Below, piece by piece: positions 1 through 8,614 of a DNA stretch of 64,000 nt. Made by a program: the position numbers and the translations under genes. The DNA is from Bacteroidales bacterium (GTDB taxonomy: Bacteria; Bacteroidota; Bacteroidia; Bacteroidales; UBA932): NCBI GenBank assembly GCA_022648685.1, contig JALCMW010000004.1, forward strand, positions 1-64,000. Direction: 5' to 3'. Within the stretch, counting starts at the first letter, position 1, and each line of letters starts with the position of its first letter. Under the pieces are notes generated by a model. It had not been told where the DNA came from. It saw only the letters and a list, made by a program, of their open reading frames with translations, and did not search any database.

Positions 1-403
1 TCTCCCGTCTGATTCCTGACGCTTCTCTTTCCTTTCGGAATTAACGCTCTCGTTTTATTGTTTCTCGGTACTTGCTTGTACTTCTTTCCAATCTTTTCAA
101 TGATCTCTCCCCCCTGCTTTCCGTTGCCCCCTTCCGGGCTGCCCTTTCTTTCAGGCGGGATTACAAAGGTAGCCATCTTTTCTTAACTTCCAAACTTTTT
201 CTGCACTTTTATTCCTTTCCCCCTTGTCCTCCTTACCCCCTTGTATCGTTTCAACATACTGCTGCTCCATCCTTTCTACTTACCTTTACCTTTTTGAACT
301 TTTTTTTACCCCTCAATCCAATCTCCCCGTTGAAACGTTAAAGATATTCGATCAAGCCTGATACACCCGGAAAATAAAGGATTCCCTAACGGATAAACCG
401 CAA
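1..403. other. Pyrimidine-rich gene-free stretch
   Basis: The plus strand is strongly C/T-biased with few G, unlike the balanced coding DNA that follows. The only open frame (72-341, 89 codons) would encode a Leu/Phe/Ser/Pro-rich peptide of the kind C/T-rich DNA gives by chance, and I do not accept it as a gene. The stretch lies downstream of the minus-strand lipoprotein gene that stops at 404. I see no clear terminator or RNA fold in it. Its edge at position 1 is the window edge, so it may be part of a longer non-coding element. Confidence 0.5.
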
Positions 404-1456
404 TCAAAAATTACAACAATAAAGTATGGGATTACCTTCATTCAAAACGCCTATCATAATCTGATTTTCATAAAAGCTGCTGAAAAGAAGTCTTCCGACC
501 GGAATTGCCGGCTTATCTTCCGACAGCTTGATATAACCGAATTGCCCGGATTCATGAGTTTTCCTTGAATAAAGACATAATTTCTTTCCGTTTTTATCCT
601 TATATGTGAAAAGTATCTTTCCTTTCGTCTCCGTATAGAAATTCAAGCCGCAGCAATAATTGCCCGAATTGAATGCCATAGCGAAATCACGGACATTTTT
701 ATATTCAGAGTTCATGAAATCTTCCGACGGATTCCTGCCAAACAAATCAAAAGCCTCATACTCCCTATCCCCTTTTGAGTTAAGTTCATATACCGTATTA
801 TCATATGGCTCGTGAAATAAAAGACTATTATCCTTTTTTCTGAAGAAGTTGTATTGACCCAGAATATGACGGTAATTCATCTCCGCTTTATTAATAGGAT
901 GAAAAGATGACGTTTCTTCCAAAGTCTTGGAATTTAAAATATGGAATTTGTCCACATCCGATTGATATGCGGAAGACAAAATAAGATTCTTATCATCATA
1001 CGCACAGATGGTGGCCGGGAAAAAAGATAATTCTTCCGATCCCAAGAATGTTCCGTTTAAAGTGTATGCCAATATCTTAGGCTGATTATCAATTACATAT
1101 AGATTATTACCAATAATATCGAAATCACATATACAATAGTACTCCCCAGGTCCTCTGCCGACTTTACTGAATTTGCTAATGAATCGTCCTTTATCTGTAA
1201 AACGGAACAGATTTCTCCCGTCAGCTATATACAAGGTATCCCGCAACATTAACATTTTTCCGGGAAGACCGATCAGAGAGGAATCGTTTTCTTCCAAAGA
1301 TATTCTGCGGACATTGGAAAACAGTTTTCTAATGTTCACAGTATCTGTATTATTCCGTTCAATTTTAATAACATTCACCTCACTCTGCGATCTAGTGCAA
1401 GATGTAAACAGACAGACGAACAAGAAAAAATAAAATACAACATTATTTCTATTCAT
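404..1456 (-). CDS. 6-bladed beta-propeller lipoprotein (DUF5128-like)
   Basis: A 350-residue protein with a lipoprotein signal peptide: a hydrophobic run at residues 7-18 ends in the lipobox-like TSC, with Cys at about 20. The body carries the features of the Bacteroidales 6-bladed beta-propeller family: a SLEENDSSLIG-type strand, repeated phrases of the type 'LRDTLYIADGRNLFRFTDKGRF', then KVGRGPGEY, which is a hallmark of the family. It probably sits on the inner or outer membrane facing the periplasm; the ligand is unknown. It lies 19 bp downstream of a second propeller gene (1476-2546) that shares the KVGRGPxEY signature, so the pair looks like a tandem duplication in one transcript. Family assignment is fairly sure; function is not known. 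Confidence 0.8.
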   Translation of the reverse strand: MNRNNVVFYFFLFVCLFTSCTRSQSEVNVIKIERNNTDTVNIRKLFSNVRRISLEENDSSLIGLPGKMLMLRDTLYIADGRNLFRFTDKGRFISKFSKVGRGPGEYYCICDFDIIGNNLYVIDNQPKILAYTLNGTFLGSEELSFFPATICAYDDKNLILSSAYQSDVDKFHILNSKTLEETSSFHPINKAEMNYRHILGQYNFFRKKDNSLLFHEPYDNTVYELNSKGDREYEAFDLFGRNPSEDFMNSEYKNVRDFAMAFNSGNYCCGLNFYTETKGKILFTYKDKNGKKLCLYSRKTHESGQFGYIKLSEDKPAIPVGRLLFSSFYENQIMIGVLNEGNPILYCCNF

Positions 1457-1475
1457 CTCATTGATATTTAAATAA

Positions 1476-2546
1476 TCAGTCCAATTCGCAAATCAAAATA
1501 GCCTGGTGGTTTACGACATCCGTACCTGCTGGCAGCGATACCGGTAAATTCCCGCCTGTAATCAGGAAAAAGGCCTTTGAGCCATTAACCGCAAGCAAAC
1601 GGATATCCAATCCGCTCAAATCGAGCACCTGCCTTTTCTTCAAATCGAGCACAACTTCTTTATACTTGCCATTGTCTCTTAACATAGTAAAGACCTTATT
1701 GTTAGAAACATATGCGCCTAAAACAGGAAAAACACACTGATTTATACGGGAGAGATTCCTTTCAATATCATTTCTGCAGGCGTCTGGCACCCTTCCGGAA
1801 CCGAAATCGAACAAATATCCCGATTTCAGATTGCCTGTCCTGTCAAAAAGATAGAAGTGATCGTCCATCGGTTTCAAATAAAATATGCGGTCCTTTCCAT
1901 TGTCCAAAAAGCCCAGGCAAGGAAATTCAAAACTTGTATCCTCATACTCGCTCCTGTCTATAAACGATTCTTGTACAATGAAAGAAGAGTCGCATTTTAC
2001 AACTAACCTGTTCTTGTATTCCGAGTCATCCCAAGGCGCAACAGCAAACAAGAATCCTCCGTCTTCCAGACAATCAATAGCTTCGGCTGTTACACGGATT
2101 CTGTTCTTACTCAGGAACCGGCCTGAAGAATCAAAATTCAAGACAGCCTTATTCCTTGTATCCAATATCCAAATGTTGCCATCATCTCCGACTGCAAAAT
2201 CCGTAATATGAGAATATTCCTCCGGTCCCCTTCCTACTTTATTCAATTGAAAAACAGGCTGTCCTCCGGAATCGAATACAACCAATTTTTTCCTCCCTGT
2301 ATCAAGAATATAATAGAGACCGTTCCTGAATAATATTTTATCCACGTCGGCAAACATATAATCTCTGCTGCCACGTGAATCCAACGCCAGAATTTCGGAT
2401 TTCTTGAACAAGCTACTGTCGGAAGATTCGAATGTCTTGACTGAAAATGACCTATAATCAATTTTTATGTCACCTGACTTATTTATATTAACGGAACAGG
2501 AATAAAACAGGGCACAGAATACCGCAAAAAATAATAAACGTTTCAT
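1476..2546 (-). CDS. 6-bladed beta-propeller lipoprotein, paralogue of its downstream neighbour
   Basis: I start this gene at the ATG at 2546, giving 356 residues, because that Met begins a good lipoprotein signal (MKRLLFFAVFCALFYSCS, lipid Cys at about 17). The longer frame to 2705 would run through the upstream acetyltransferase gene. Motifs match the neighbouring propeller: 'LDSRGS...FADVDKILFRNGLYYILD', KVGRGPEEYSHITDF, and NIWILDTRNKAVL blades. It is expected to be anchored in the cell envelope. The start lies 4 bp beyond the stop of the GNAT gene (2551-3057), so the three genes probably form one unit. No catalytic motif is visible. Confidence 0.8.
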   Translation of the reverse strand: MKRLLFFAVFCALFYSCSVNINKSGDIKIDYRSFSVKTFESSDSSLFKKSEILALDSRGSRDYMFADVDKILFRNGLYYILDTGRKKLVVFDSGGQPVFQLNKVGRGPEEYSHITDFAVGDDGNIWILDTRNKAVLNFDSSGRFLSKNRIRVTAEAIDCLEDGGFLFAVAPWDDSEYKNRLVVKCDSSFIVQESFIDRSEYEDTSFEFPCLGFLDNGKDRIFYLKPMDDHFYLFDRTGNLKSGYLFDFGSGRVPDACRNDIERNLSRINQCVFPVLGAYVSNNKVFTMLRDNGKYKEVVLDLKKRQVLDLSGLDIRLLAVNGSKAFFLITGGNLPVSLPAGTDVVNHQAILICELD

Positions 2547-2550
2547 AAAT

Positions 2551-3057
2551 TCAGCACAATTTGAATATTTCGGAAATATGTCTGAACCCTCTCTTTCGAA
2601 AGAAAGCATGCGCGGCATGATTATCCTTTCCGGATTCAAGATAAATATCTTTGATACCTTTGGAGCTGAACCAGGATAAAGCCTGCTCCAATAAACGGCT
2701 GCCAAGACCCAGACTCCGGAAATCCTCTCTTACAAGCACGTCGCAAACCATACCGAAAGGCTCGGCCCCGTCTTCCTCGATATCAACGACACAAAAACCT
2801 GCTATATTCTTCTTATCTGCAATCTTGAAGACGGAGGCATTGCCATCCGCAGGCTTAATATGGCTGTCTATATATTTCATCCACATTTTCCTGGCGTCGG
2901 ATGAAGGCTCCGGCCCACCTTCAGACATAATGGCTACACCCATCTGGATTTCGCCATGGGAAATATATTCCTTGTCAGAACGGATATGGTCCATGAAGAT
3001 ATCTGCCAGAACTTCCTCATCTTCATACGAAGCTTCGGATATAATATACTTTTCCAT
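2551..3057 (-). CDS. GNAT-family N-acetyltransferase
   Basis: A 168-residue cytoplasmic protein that spans one whole GNAT domain. The acetyl-CoA-binding motif A is clear: 'VLVREDFRSLGLGSRLLEQAL' near residues 108-128, with the R/Q-x-x-G-x-G/A loop as RSLGLG. The C-terminal motif B region 'HAAHAFFRKRGFRHISEIF' (about 146-164) is the usual N-acetyltransferase ending. It transfers an acetyl group from acetyl-CoA to an amine; the substrate cannot be told. It stops 4 bp before the start of the downstream propeller lipoprotein gene, which suggests co-transcription. Confidence 0.85.
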   Translation of the reverse strand: MEKYIISEASYEDEEVLADIFMDHIRSDKEYISHGEIQMGVAIMSEGGPEPSSDARKMWMKYIDSHIKPADGNASVFKIADKKNIAGFCVVDIEEDGAEPFGMVCDVLVREDFRSLGLGSRLLEQALSWFSSKGIKDIYLESGKDNHAAHAFFRKRGFRHISEIFKLC

Positions 3058-3087
3058 AAAATACTTCTATTATATATATGTATAAAA

Positions 3088-4875
3088 TCAAACCCAGCTT
3101 TTGATCTTGCCCCAAATATTTTTAAGGGTATCGGACAAAATCAGCAAAATGCCGAAAATCGTAATGCAGGCTACAACAGCCACGACCGTTGCGGCAAGAC
3201 CACCCGAACGGATGCCGAAATATGTCAGGAATGGCATTTCAGCATTCTGGAAAAAGAGTTCGAATGTCGATGTAACGGAAATGATCGCAAGGATAATATT
3301 CAAAAGGAAATCGGATTTCATTGCTTTGTAATCGCTGAGATTATGCAGACTGTCATCCACCATATCCATCATGCCATCCAGCCGTTCCATATCCTTGTCC
3401 AGATTGAGCCTTGCCGTAGTCCTGTCAAACATTATCTTGTGCGAAGTGAACTTGGAATATTTGACGGCGTCCAATTGCAGAACCATTCTTGAAAGTCTCA
3501 TGCTCAGCCTGGCGTTTTTCCCTATAAGTTCCGATGAGGAATTGTCATCCGCATTCAGAGTCGCATCTATCAATTCATCATTTGCAAGACTTATAATATG
3601 CTTTTTTGCTATTACCATTTGCAGAATAAGAAGATATTCGGGCCATGACACATGATATCTGGCACGTTCTTTCAAATGCTCGGCCCAGTCTACGCCCTTT
3701 TTGGCATTACCGCCTTCATCATGTTTGGGAATATCTCCGCCGCGTCGTCCGTAAGTACCAAGGACAAGACACATGTTGTTATTTACCAAAACAAGGTCAT
3801 CGGTATCTATCGCAATGTTCCCTCCGCAGACTTCATCATACGAAGCTGCATCCCTATACGGCCATTCGCCAGGATATAATGTAAGCAAACCTATAAGTTC
3901 CGGCTTATGATAATTCCGTATATGTTCTACTATTTCGGCTTCAGACAACCTCGGTTGATGATTTTTACCGAACAAGTCTTCTGCACCGTCCGCCGTGACG
4001 AGAGGATGCATTACGTTCTCCCATATATCCACCATTGCATAGTGATAATCAGAATCGGTGCTCAAAGGCGATTTCTTACGCCATTTGTTATACTTTATGA
4101 CATCTCCCTTTTTCGCATCCTTTCTGAATTCCGAGCAATACCTGTAAATAAACTTCTTGTATCTGAGCGTTATCTGGTCGAACATACGGCCTTTCCCTGA
4201 AATCCGGAAACCGCAGCCCCCGGCAAGAGGATTTCCTTCTTCATCAAAATGGAAATCAGCTATTGAGAAACCGGTTTCATAATTTATATCCGTTCCGGAA
4301 TCATTATCTTTTTCCTTGCTCCAATATTCGGCACCCAGATATGTGGAAAGAAGAGCTATTATATGGTCAGTGCCGACCGGTTCCGAAAGGGTCCCGGCAT
4401 GTCCGTTGAACAGGAATCTGTAAGTGAACGACACCGTATGTCCGAAAAAAAGCGACATTTCCACATTCACATGGCAGGACATGTTAACGGGAACAGAATC
4501 GTCGTCCTCCTCGGGAACGATCTGCATGTCGAAATCGAAGCCTCTGAGAGAAAACCGGCAGACATTCTTATCATCATAATTACCGGAATCATTATCCGGA
4601 ATCACGAAAATCTGGTTTTCAATACTTTTATGCATGGAGGCTACAGGAATTTTCAATGCATCCGCCTTTTCCAAAAACACCATATCTCCGCCACGAAGAA
4701 AATCTTCATCGGATAATCCGTTTTTACCGTCATATTTGTCATATTCGGCGGGAATCCTGAATTTTCTAATGGGATCTATGGAAAAAGTCTGGATGAAAAC
4801 CACTGAAAAACCCGGATATTTGAGACCGTGCCCGTCTTTCGAACAACAATAATCATAATTCGATAAAGGCTTCAT
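3088..4875 (-). CDS. Unrecognised 595-residue protein, two C-terminal TM helices (CorA-like topology)
   Basis: I do not recognise this gene. About 515 soluble residues come first, with no signal peptide, rich in Asp, Lys and Tyr, and with several Cys and His near the N-terminus (SNYDYCCSKDGHG). A helical stretch follows (about 440-520, including MERLDGMMDMVDDSLHNLSDY), then two hydrophobic helices at about 523-542 and 560-580 with a 17-residue loop, and a short basic tail. A long helix feeding two closely spaced C-terminal helices recalls CorA-type ion channels, but no GMN or YGMN motif is present, so this is topology only. It lies 30 bp upstream of the GNAT gene, so it may share that transcript. 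The large cytosolic part could be a sensor or effector domain. Confidence 0.6.
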   Translation of the reverse strand: MKPLSNYDYCCSKDGHGLKYPGFSVVFIQTFSIDPIRKFRIPAEYDKYDGKNGLSDEDFLRGGDMVFLEKADALKIPVASMHKSIENQIFVIPDNDSGNYDDKNVCRFSLRGFDFDMQIVPEEDDDSVPVNMSCHVNVEMSLFFGHTVSFTYRFLFNGHAGTLSEPVGTDHIIALLSTYLGAEYWSKEKDNDSGTDINYETGFSIADFHFDEEGNPLAGGCGFRISGKGRMFDQITLRYKKFIYRYCSEFRKDAKKGDVIKYNKWRKKSPLSTDSDYHYAMVDIWENVMHPLVTADGAEDLFGKNHQPRLSEAEIVEHIRNYHKPELIGLLTLYPGEWPYRDAASYDEVCGGNIAIDTDDLVLVNNNMCLVLGTYGRRGGDIPKHDEGGNAKKGVDWAEHLKERARYHVSWPEYLLILQMVIAKKHIISLANDELIDATLNADDNSSSELIGKNARLSMRLSRMVLQLDAVKYSKFTSHKIMFDRTTARLNLDKDMERLDGMMDMVDDSLHNLSDYKAMKSDFLLNIILAIISVTSTFELFFQNAEMPFLTYFGIRSGGLAATVVAVVACITIFGILLILSDTLKNIWGKIKSWV

Positions 4876-4913
4876 GTAGGAATCTGTAGATTATAAAGAT
4901 ATTGATATGAAAA

Positions 4914-6533
4914 CTATTTACGATAACGGCCCAGCTTCCGCTCTCCGGTTATGCCGGGAAGGACTCGCACCAATTCCACTCCGTGCGGAGCTACTGAAAT
5001 TTCCCATTTCTCTTTCACTCCGGTAATGACAGCCATATTCTTTTGTCTCCAAAGGTCGCGTATAGTCTGGTTGCCATCGGAAATTCCAAGACTTTTGGGA
5101 GTGAACCCGATGATTCGCGGCGTCGATGAAAGATTGAACAACCCCACGGCTATCGACCCGTCTTCAAGCGGTTTGGCATATACAATACAGGAATCACTTT
5201 CGGCTATTTTCGACGCTTGCACTCCCAAAGGGTCCTGATTTACGCCTATTACCTCGTTATTTGAAAGAAGACTGAAAGTAAAATCATCCATATCGGCGAT
5301 ATCGCAACCGATGAGAAGAGGAGAAGCCAGCAAAGCCCAAAGTGAAATATGGGTATATTGTTCGTCAGCCGTCAATCTTGACTGGTGGGTCTCATCCCCC
5401 CATCCTACTTGTCCAACCACAAGCATATCGGCATCCGGCCAATGCCCGGGACCTTTATAAGGAGCCCAGCGATCCTGTCCATGGAACCCGATCCCTGACA
5501 TATTTTTCCATTCATCCCTGATATCACCGGTCGTTCTCCAGCATTCTGCATATTTCATCCAGCATGGAGCACCAGCGAAAGGAGCGGAATTGGAGAGACT
5601 AAGGATAATGTCCCGTCCGCTCGAAGAAAGGAGATCAGACATTGTTTCGGTGCTGTATTCGTCATTCGGATCCCAATCATATTTCAGATAATCCAATCCC
5701 CACTCGGCCCATTGTTTGACATCATTGGAGGAAAGATCATATTTACCGTAATACCAATGCTCCCTGGAATGATCGTAACGGTAATTTTCATTATGTTTTC
5801 CGGATTTTATCCAATCGTATGTTCCGTCTTGATTGTCGCAAGATCCTCCTATATGACCGGCATAAGTTCCGGCCCAAGGTGTGGAATATATACCGAATTT
5901 CAACCCCATGGCATGGATCTCTTCAGAAAGTCCGGCAATATCGGGGAACTTGCCGTTAGGCATTATCGCATTGTATTTTCCGCCGCGTTTTCCCTGCCAG
6001 CCGTCATCTATATTTATATAGGACCAGCCATAATCTGCAAGGCCTCTGTCAACCATTGCTTTTGCTGAACTCAATACTTTTTTCTGGGAAACGGTATTTC
6101 CCCAGCAATTCCAAGAATTCCAGCCCATGGGAGGAGTAAGTGCGATTCTGTCGCCTATCACTATTCTAAAATTCTTTTCACAGGAACCTAATCTATTCGT
6201 TGCCTTCAATCTGACATTATATGTTCCGGCTTTTGCCACCTTGCCGGTGATTATACCTGTGGCTTCATCAAGATTCAACCCCTTTGGAAGGTTCCGGGCA
6301 AAAAATGTCATGGGTCGCACCCCGGTTACAGGAATACGGAAAAGGAATGGCCTTCCGGGTCTTTCCCCGTATATCTCAGGTCCGTTTATACGTGGCGTAT
6401 CAGGAGCTTCAGGGGTCAGGATATATTGTGACATATCAGTTGCATTAGACTTTTCCTGCGCGTTTGAGACCTGCGGAACTACCACTGCTACAAGACTTTG
6501 CAAAATAAGATAAAGTAAAACAGGATATTTCAT
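4914..6533 (-). CDS. Secreted GH27 alpha-galactosidase with N-terminal Ig-like domain
   Basis: A 539-residue exported glycosidase. Residues 1-25 are a signal peptide ending near SNA. Residues of about 45-128 look like a putative-Ig (He_PIG-type) domain: 'LPKGLNLDEATGIITGKV...GTYNVRLKATN'. The GH27 barrel begins at about 131 (ALTPPMGWNSWN) and has INIDDGW, KFGIYSTPW and the nucleophile motif YLKYDW (Asp286). The acid/base is most likely Asp337 in RTTGDI. It releases terminal alpha-galactose (possibly beta-L-arabinopyranose in some relatives) in the periplasm or at the surface. It stands alone between the divergent acyl-CoA synthetase gene and the 595-residue gene, 38 bp from the latter. Confidence 0.92.
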   Translation of the reverse strand: MKYPVLLYLILQSLVAVVVPQVSNAQEKSNATDMSQYILTPEAPDTPRINGPEIYGERPGRPFLFRIPVTGVRPMTFFARNLPKGLNLDEATGIITGKVAKAGTYNVRLKATNRLGSCEKNFRIVIGDRIALTPPMGWNSWNCWGNTVSQKKVLSSAKAMVDRGLADYGWSYINIDDGWQGKRGGKYNAIMPNGKFPDIAGLSEEIHAMGLKFGIYSTPWAGTYAGHIGGSCDNQDGTYDWIKSGKHNENYRYDHSREHWYYGKYDLSSNDVKQWAEWGLDYLKYDWDPNDEYSTETMSDLLSSSGRDIILSLSNSAPFAGAPCWMKYAECWRTTGDIRDEWKNMSGIGFHGQDRWAPYKGPGHWPDADMLVVGQVGWGDETHQSRLTADEQYTHISLWALLASPLLIGCDIADMDDFTFSLLSNNEVIGVNQDPLGVQASKIAESDSCIVYAKPLEDGSIAVGLFNLSSTPRIIGFTPKSLGISDGNQTIRDLWRQKNMAVITGVKEKWEISVAPHGVELVRVLPGITGERKLGRYRK

Positions 6534-6785
6534 AAGATTATTTAATTGGCCATTGTGTAAATATAATGAATTTCAAATTCAGTTTCAAAAAATTGGTGAA
6601 ATAACATATTCTGTGGCGGAATCCTTATCAACCTGAAAAAAGTTTAATCATTCGGAATCAGGGTAAATATTGCAGTATCGCCACAATATGAAACATTTTG
6701 CGACATTTCGACAAAGAGTTGCCACAATAAAAAAATATGAAAAGAAAAATATCCTACTTTCGCGGCGTACTAAAAATGGAAAAAA
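6534..6785. promoter_or_regulatory. Divergent intergenic region with repeated GCCACAAT motif
   Basis: This 252-bp gap separates the divergent GH27 and acyl-CoA synthetase genes. A weak -7-like box TACTTTCG (6755-6762, one mismatch to TAnnTTTG) lies 24 bp before the synthetase ATG. The octamer GCCACAAT occurs at 6680-6687 and 6721-6728, and its reverse core TGTGGC at 6612-6617. The same octamer forms the arm of the inverted repeat before ppdK. The motif may be a regulator site; I do not know the regulator. Confidence 0.3.
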
Positions 6786-8474
6786 ATGATCGAAAGATTT
6801 TTAACGCAGACCAAATTCGGTTCTCTGGAAGATTTCCAAAAGAACTTTCACATCAATGTGCCTGAGAATTTCAATTTCGCATATGATGTAATGGACAAAT
6901 GGGCTGAAGAAGCTCCCGACAAACTTGCATTGCTTTGGACAGATGATAATGATAATTGCATACGGTTCACTTTCAAGGACATAAAAGAGCAGTCGGACAG
7001 AACGGCATCTTATTTCATGTCTTTGGGAATAGGAAAAGGGGACATGGTAATGCTTATGCTCAAAAGACGTTACGAGTTCTGGCTTTCGATGATGGCCCTG
7101 CACAAGATTGGCGCCATTGCCATACCGGCAACGCACCTGCTTACAGATAACGATATCATATACAGGAATATGCGGGCTAATATCAAAGCGATCATATGCG
7201 CCGGGGAAGAATATATCACCGACCATATAAAGAAAGCCGTTGTCCATAGTCCCAGTGTAAAGATACTTATCAGCATAGGACCTATCGTCCCGGAAGGATT
7301 CCATGATTTCCATAAGGAATGGATGGATGCTCCGGAATTCGTACGTCCGAAACATGTGAATAAAAACGATGATATAATGATCATCTATTTCACCAGCGGG
7401 ACAAGCGGTGAACCGAAAATGGTAGCCCATGATTATACTTATGCCCTGGGGCACCTTCTTACAGGGGTATATTGGCACAATCTGACGCCTGACAGCATAC
7501 ACCTTACGATAGCAGATACAGGCTGGGGAAAAGCGGTATGGGGAAAACTTTACGGACAATGGTTCGCAGGAGCGGTAGTTTTCGTTTACGAACACGAAAA
7601 GTTCACACCGGCGGATATACTTCATAAGATAGAACAATATCATATAACGTCACTTTGCGCACCTCCTACTATTTTCCGTTTCCTTATCCAGGAAGATTTC
7701 TCGAAATACGATCTATCATCGCTGAAGTATTGCTGTACGGCAGGCGAAGCATTGAACGGTGCCGTATTTGACAAATTTTACAAAATGACAGGGCTGAAAC
7801 TTATGGAAGCATACGGGCAGACCGAGACGACGCTTACCCTGGGAACTTTTCCATGGATGGATCCGAAGCCCGGAAGTATGGGAATTCCAAGTCCTCAATA
7901 CGACATAGACCTTGTCAAGAAAGACGGAACACCATGCAAGCCAGGTGAGAAGGGAGAAATAGTAATACATACAGACAAAGGGAAACCCATCGGGCTGTTC
8001 CTCGGATACTACAAGGAGCCTGACAAGACAAAAGAAGTATGGCATGACGGACTTTATCATACTTGCGATGTGGCATGGAAAGATGAAGACGGATATTTCT
8101 GGTTCGTCGGTCGTACCGATGATATAATTAAAAGCTCCGGGTACAGAATCAGTCCTTTCGAAGTGGAAAGCGTCCTTATGACACACCCTGCCATTGTGGA
8201 ATGTGCCGTCACGGGAGTTCCCGATGACATCAGGGGAATGGTTGTCAAAGCAACGATAGTGTTGGCGAAAGACTGGAAAGACAAAGATCAGAAGACACTT
8301 ATAAAAGAGCTCCAGAATTATGTCAAATCCACTACCGCACCGTATAAATACCCTCGCGTGATAGAAATCGTCGACGAGCTTCCCAAAACCATAAGCGGAA
8401 AAATCCGCCGTGTGGAAATCAGGGACAACGACAGCCGGAAGAAATTACAGGATGAAGAATCGAAAGCGGTCTGA
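6786..8474 (+). CDS. AMP-forming acyl-CoA synthetase (ACSM/acetyl-CoA synthetase-like)
   Basis: A 562-residue member of the ANL adenylating superfamily. It activates a carboxylic acid with ATP to an acyl-adenylate and then to the CoA thioester, in the cytoplasm. Seen motifs are the P-loop YFTSGTSGEPKMVAHDY (about 200-216), the aromatic/core motif YGQTETT (about 342), the hinge GRTDDIIKSSGYRISPFEVE (about 441-460), and the C-terminal catalytic Lys in PKTISGKIRR (about 537). The length and the 'DDIMIIYFTSGTSGEPK...GWGKAVWGKLYGQW' pattern resemble medium-chain/ACSM-type enzymes more than classical Acs (about 650 residues). The substrate is probably a short- or medium-chain or branched acid. It is transcribed alone, and a long inverted repeat follows its stop. 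Confidence 0.88.
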   Translation: MIERFLTQTKFGSLEDFQKNFHINVPENFNFAYDVMDKWAEEAPDKLALLWTDDNDNCIRFTFKDIKEQSDRTASYFMSLGIGKGDMVMLMLKRRYEFWLSMMALHKIGAIAIPATHLLTDNDIIYRNMRANIKAIICAGEEYITDHIKKAVVHSPSVKILISIGPIVPEGFHDFHKEWMDAPEFVRPKHVNKNDDIMIIYFTSGTSGEPKMVAHDYTYALGHLLTGVYWHNLTPDSIHLTIADTGWGKAVWGKLYGQWFAGAVVFVYEHEKFTPADILHKIEQYHITSLCAPPTIFRFLIQEDFSKYDLSSLKYCCTAGEALNGAVFDKFYKMTGLKLMEAYGQTETTLTLGTFPWMDPKPGSMGIPSPQYDIDLVKKDGTPCKPGEKGEIVIHTDKGKPIGLFLGYYKEPDKTKEVWHDGLYHTCDVAWKDEDGYFWFVGRTDDIIKSSGYRISPFEVESVLMTHPAIVECAVTGVPDDIRGMVVKATIVLAKDWKDKDQKTLIKELQNYVKSTTAPYKYPRVIEIVDELPKTISGKIRRVEIRDNDSRKKLQDEESKAV

Positions 8475-8508
8475 TCCGGCTTTCTGATATCATAGATCTT
8501 GAATGATT

Positions 8509-8557
8509 GTATCGACAAAGGTCAGGACGGCGATTCCGTCCTGACCTTTGCCGATAC
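8509..8557. terminator. Long near-perfect inverted repeat between convergent genes
   Basis: GTATCG-a-CAAAGGTCAGGACGG, a 5-base loop, then CCGTCCTGACCTTTG-c-CGATAC: a 15-bp perfect stem (8516-8530 with 8536-8550) extended by six more pairs after one A/C mismatch. It lies 35 bp past the acyl-CoA synthetase stop and 58 bp before the stop of the facing permease gene. There is no T-tract on either side, so it may be a bidirectional or Rho-assisted transcript end or a 3' stabiliser. Confidence 0.55.
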
Positions 8558-8614
8558 CTTATATGTTTTCGAATACGCTTATAAGCGATCCGAATCGTTA
8601 GCTTCGGAATGGCA

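Noticed and set aside
72..341. 89-codon open frame at the left edge
   Set aside because: Leu/Phe/Ser/Pro-rich product typical of C/T-rich DNA; no domain, no convincing start.
2547..2705. Upstream extension of the second propeller lipoprotein
   Set aside because: It would overlap the GNAT gene and bury the lipoprotein signal peptide 53 residues inside the protein.
6801..7643. 280-codon frame antisense to the acyl-CoA synthetase
   Set aside because: Shadow of a fully motif-supported gene.
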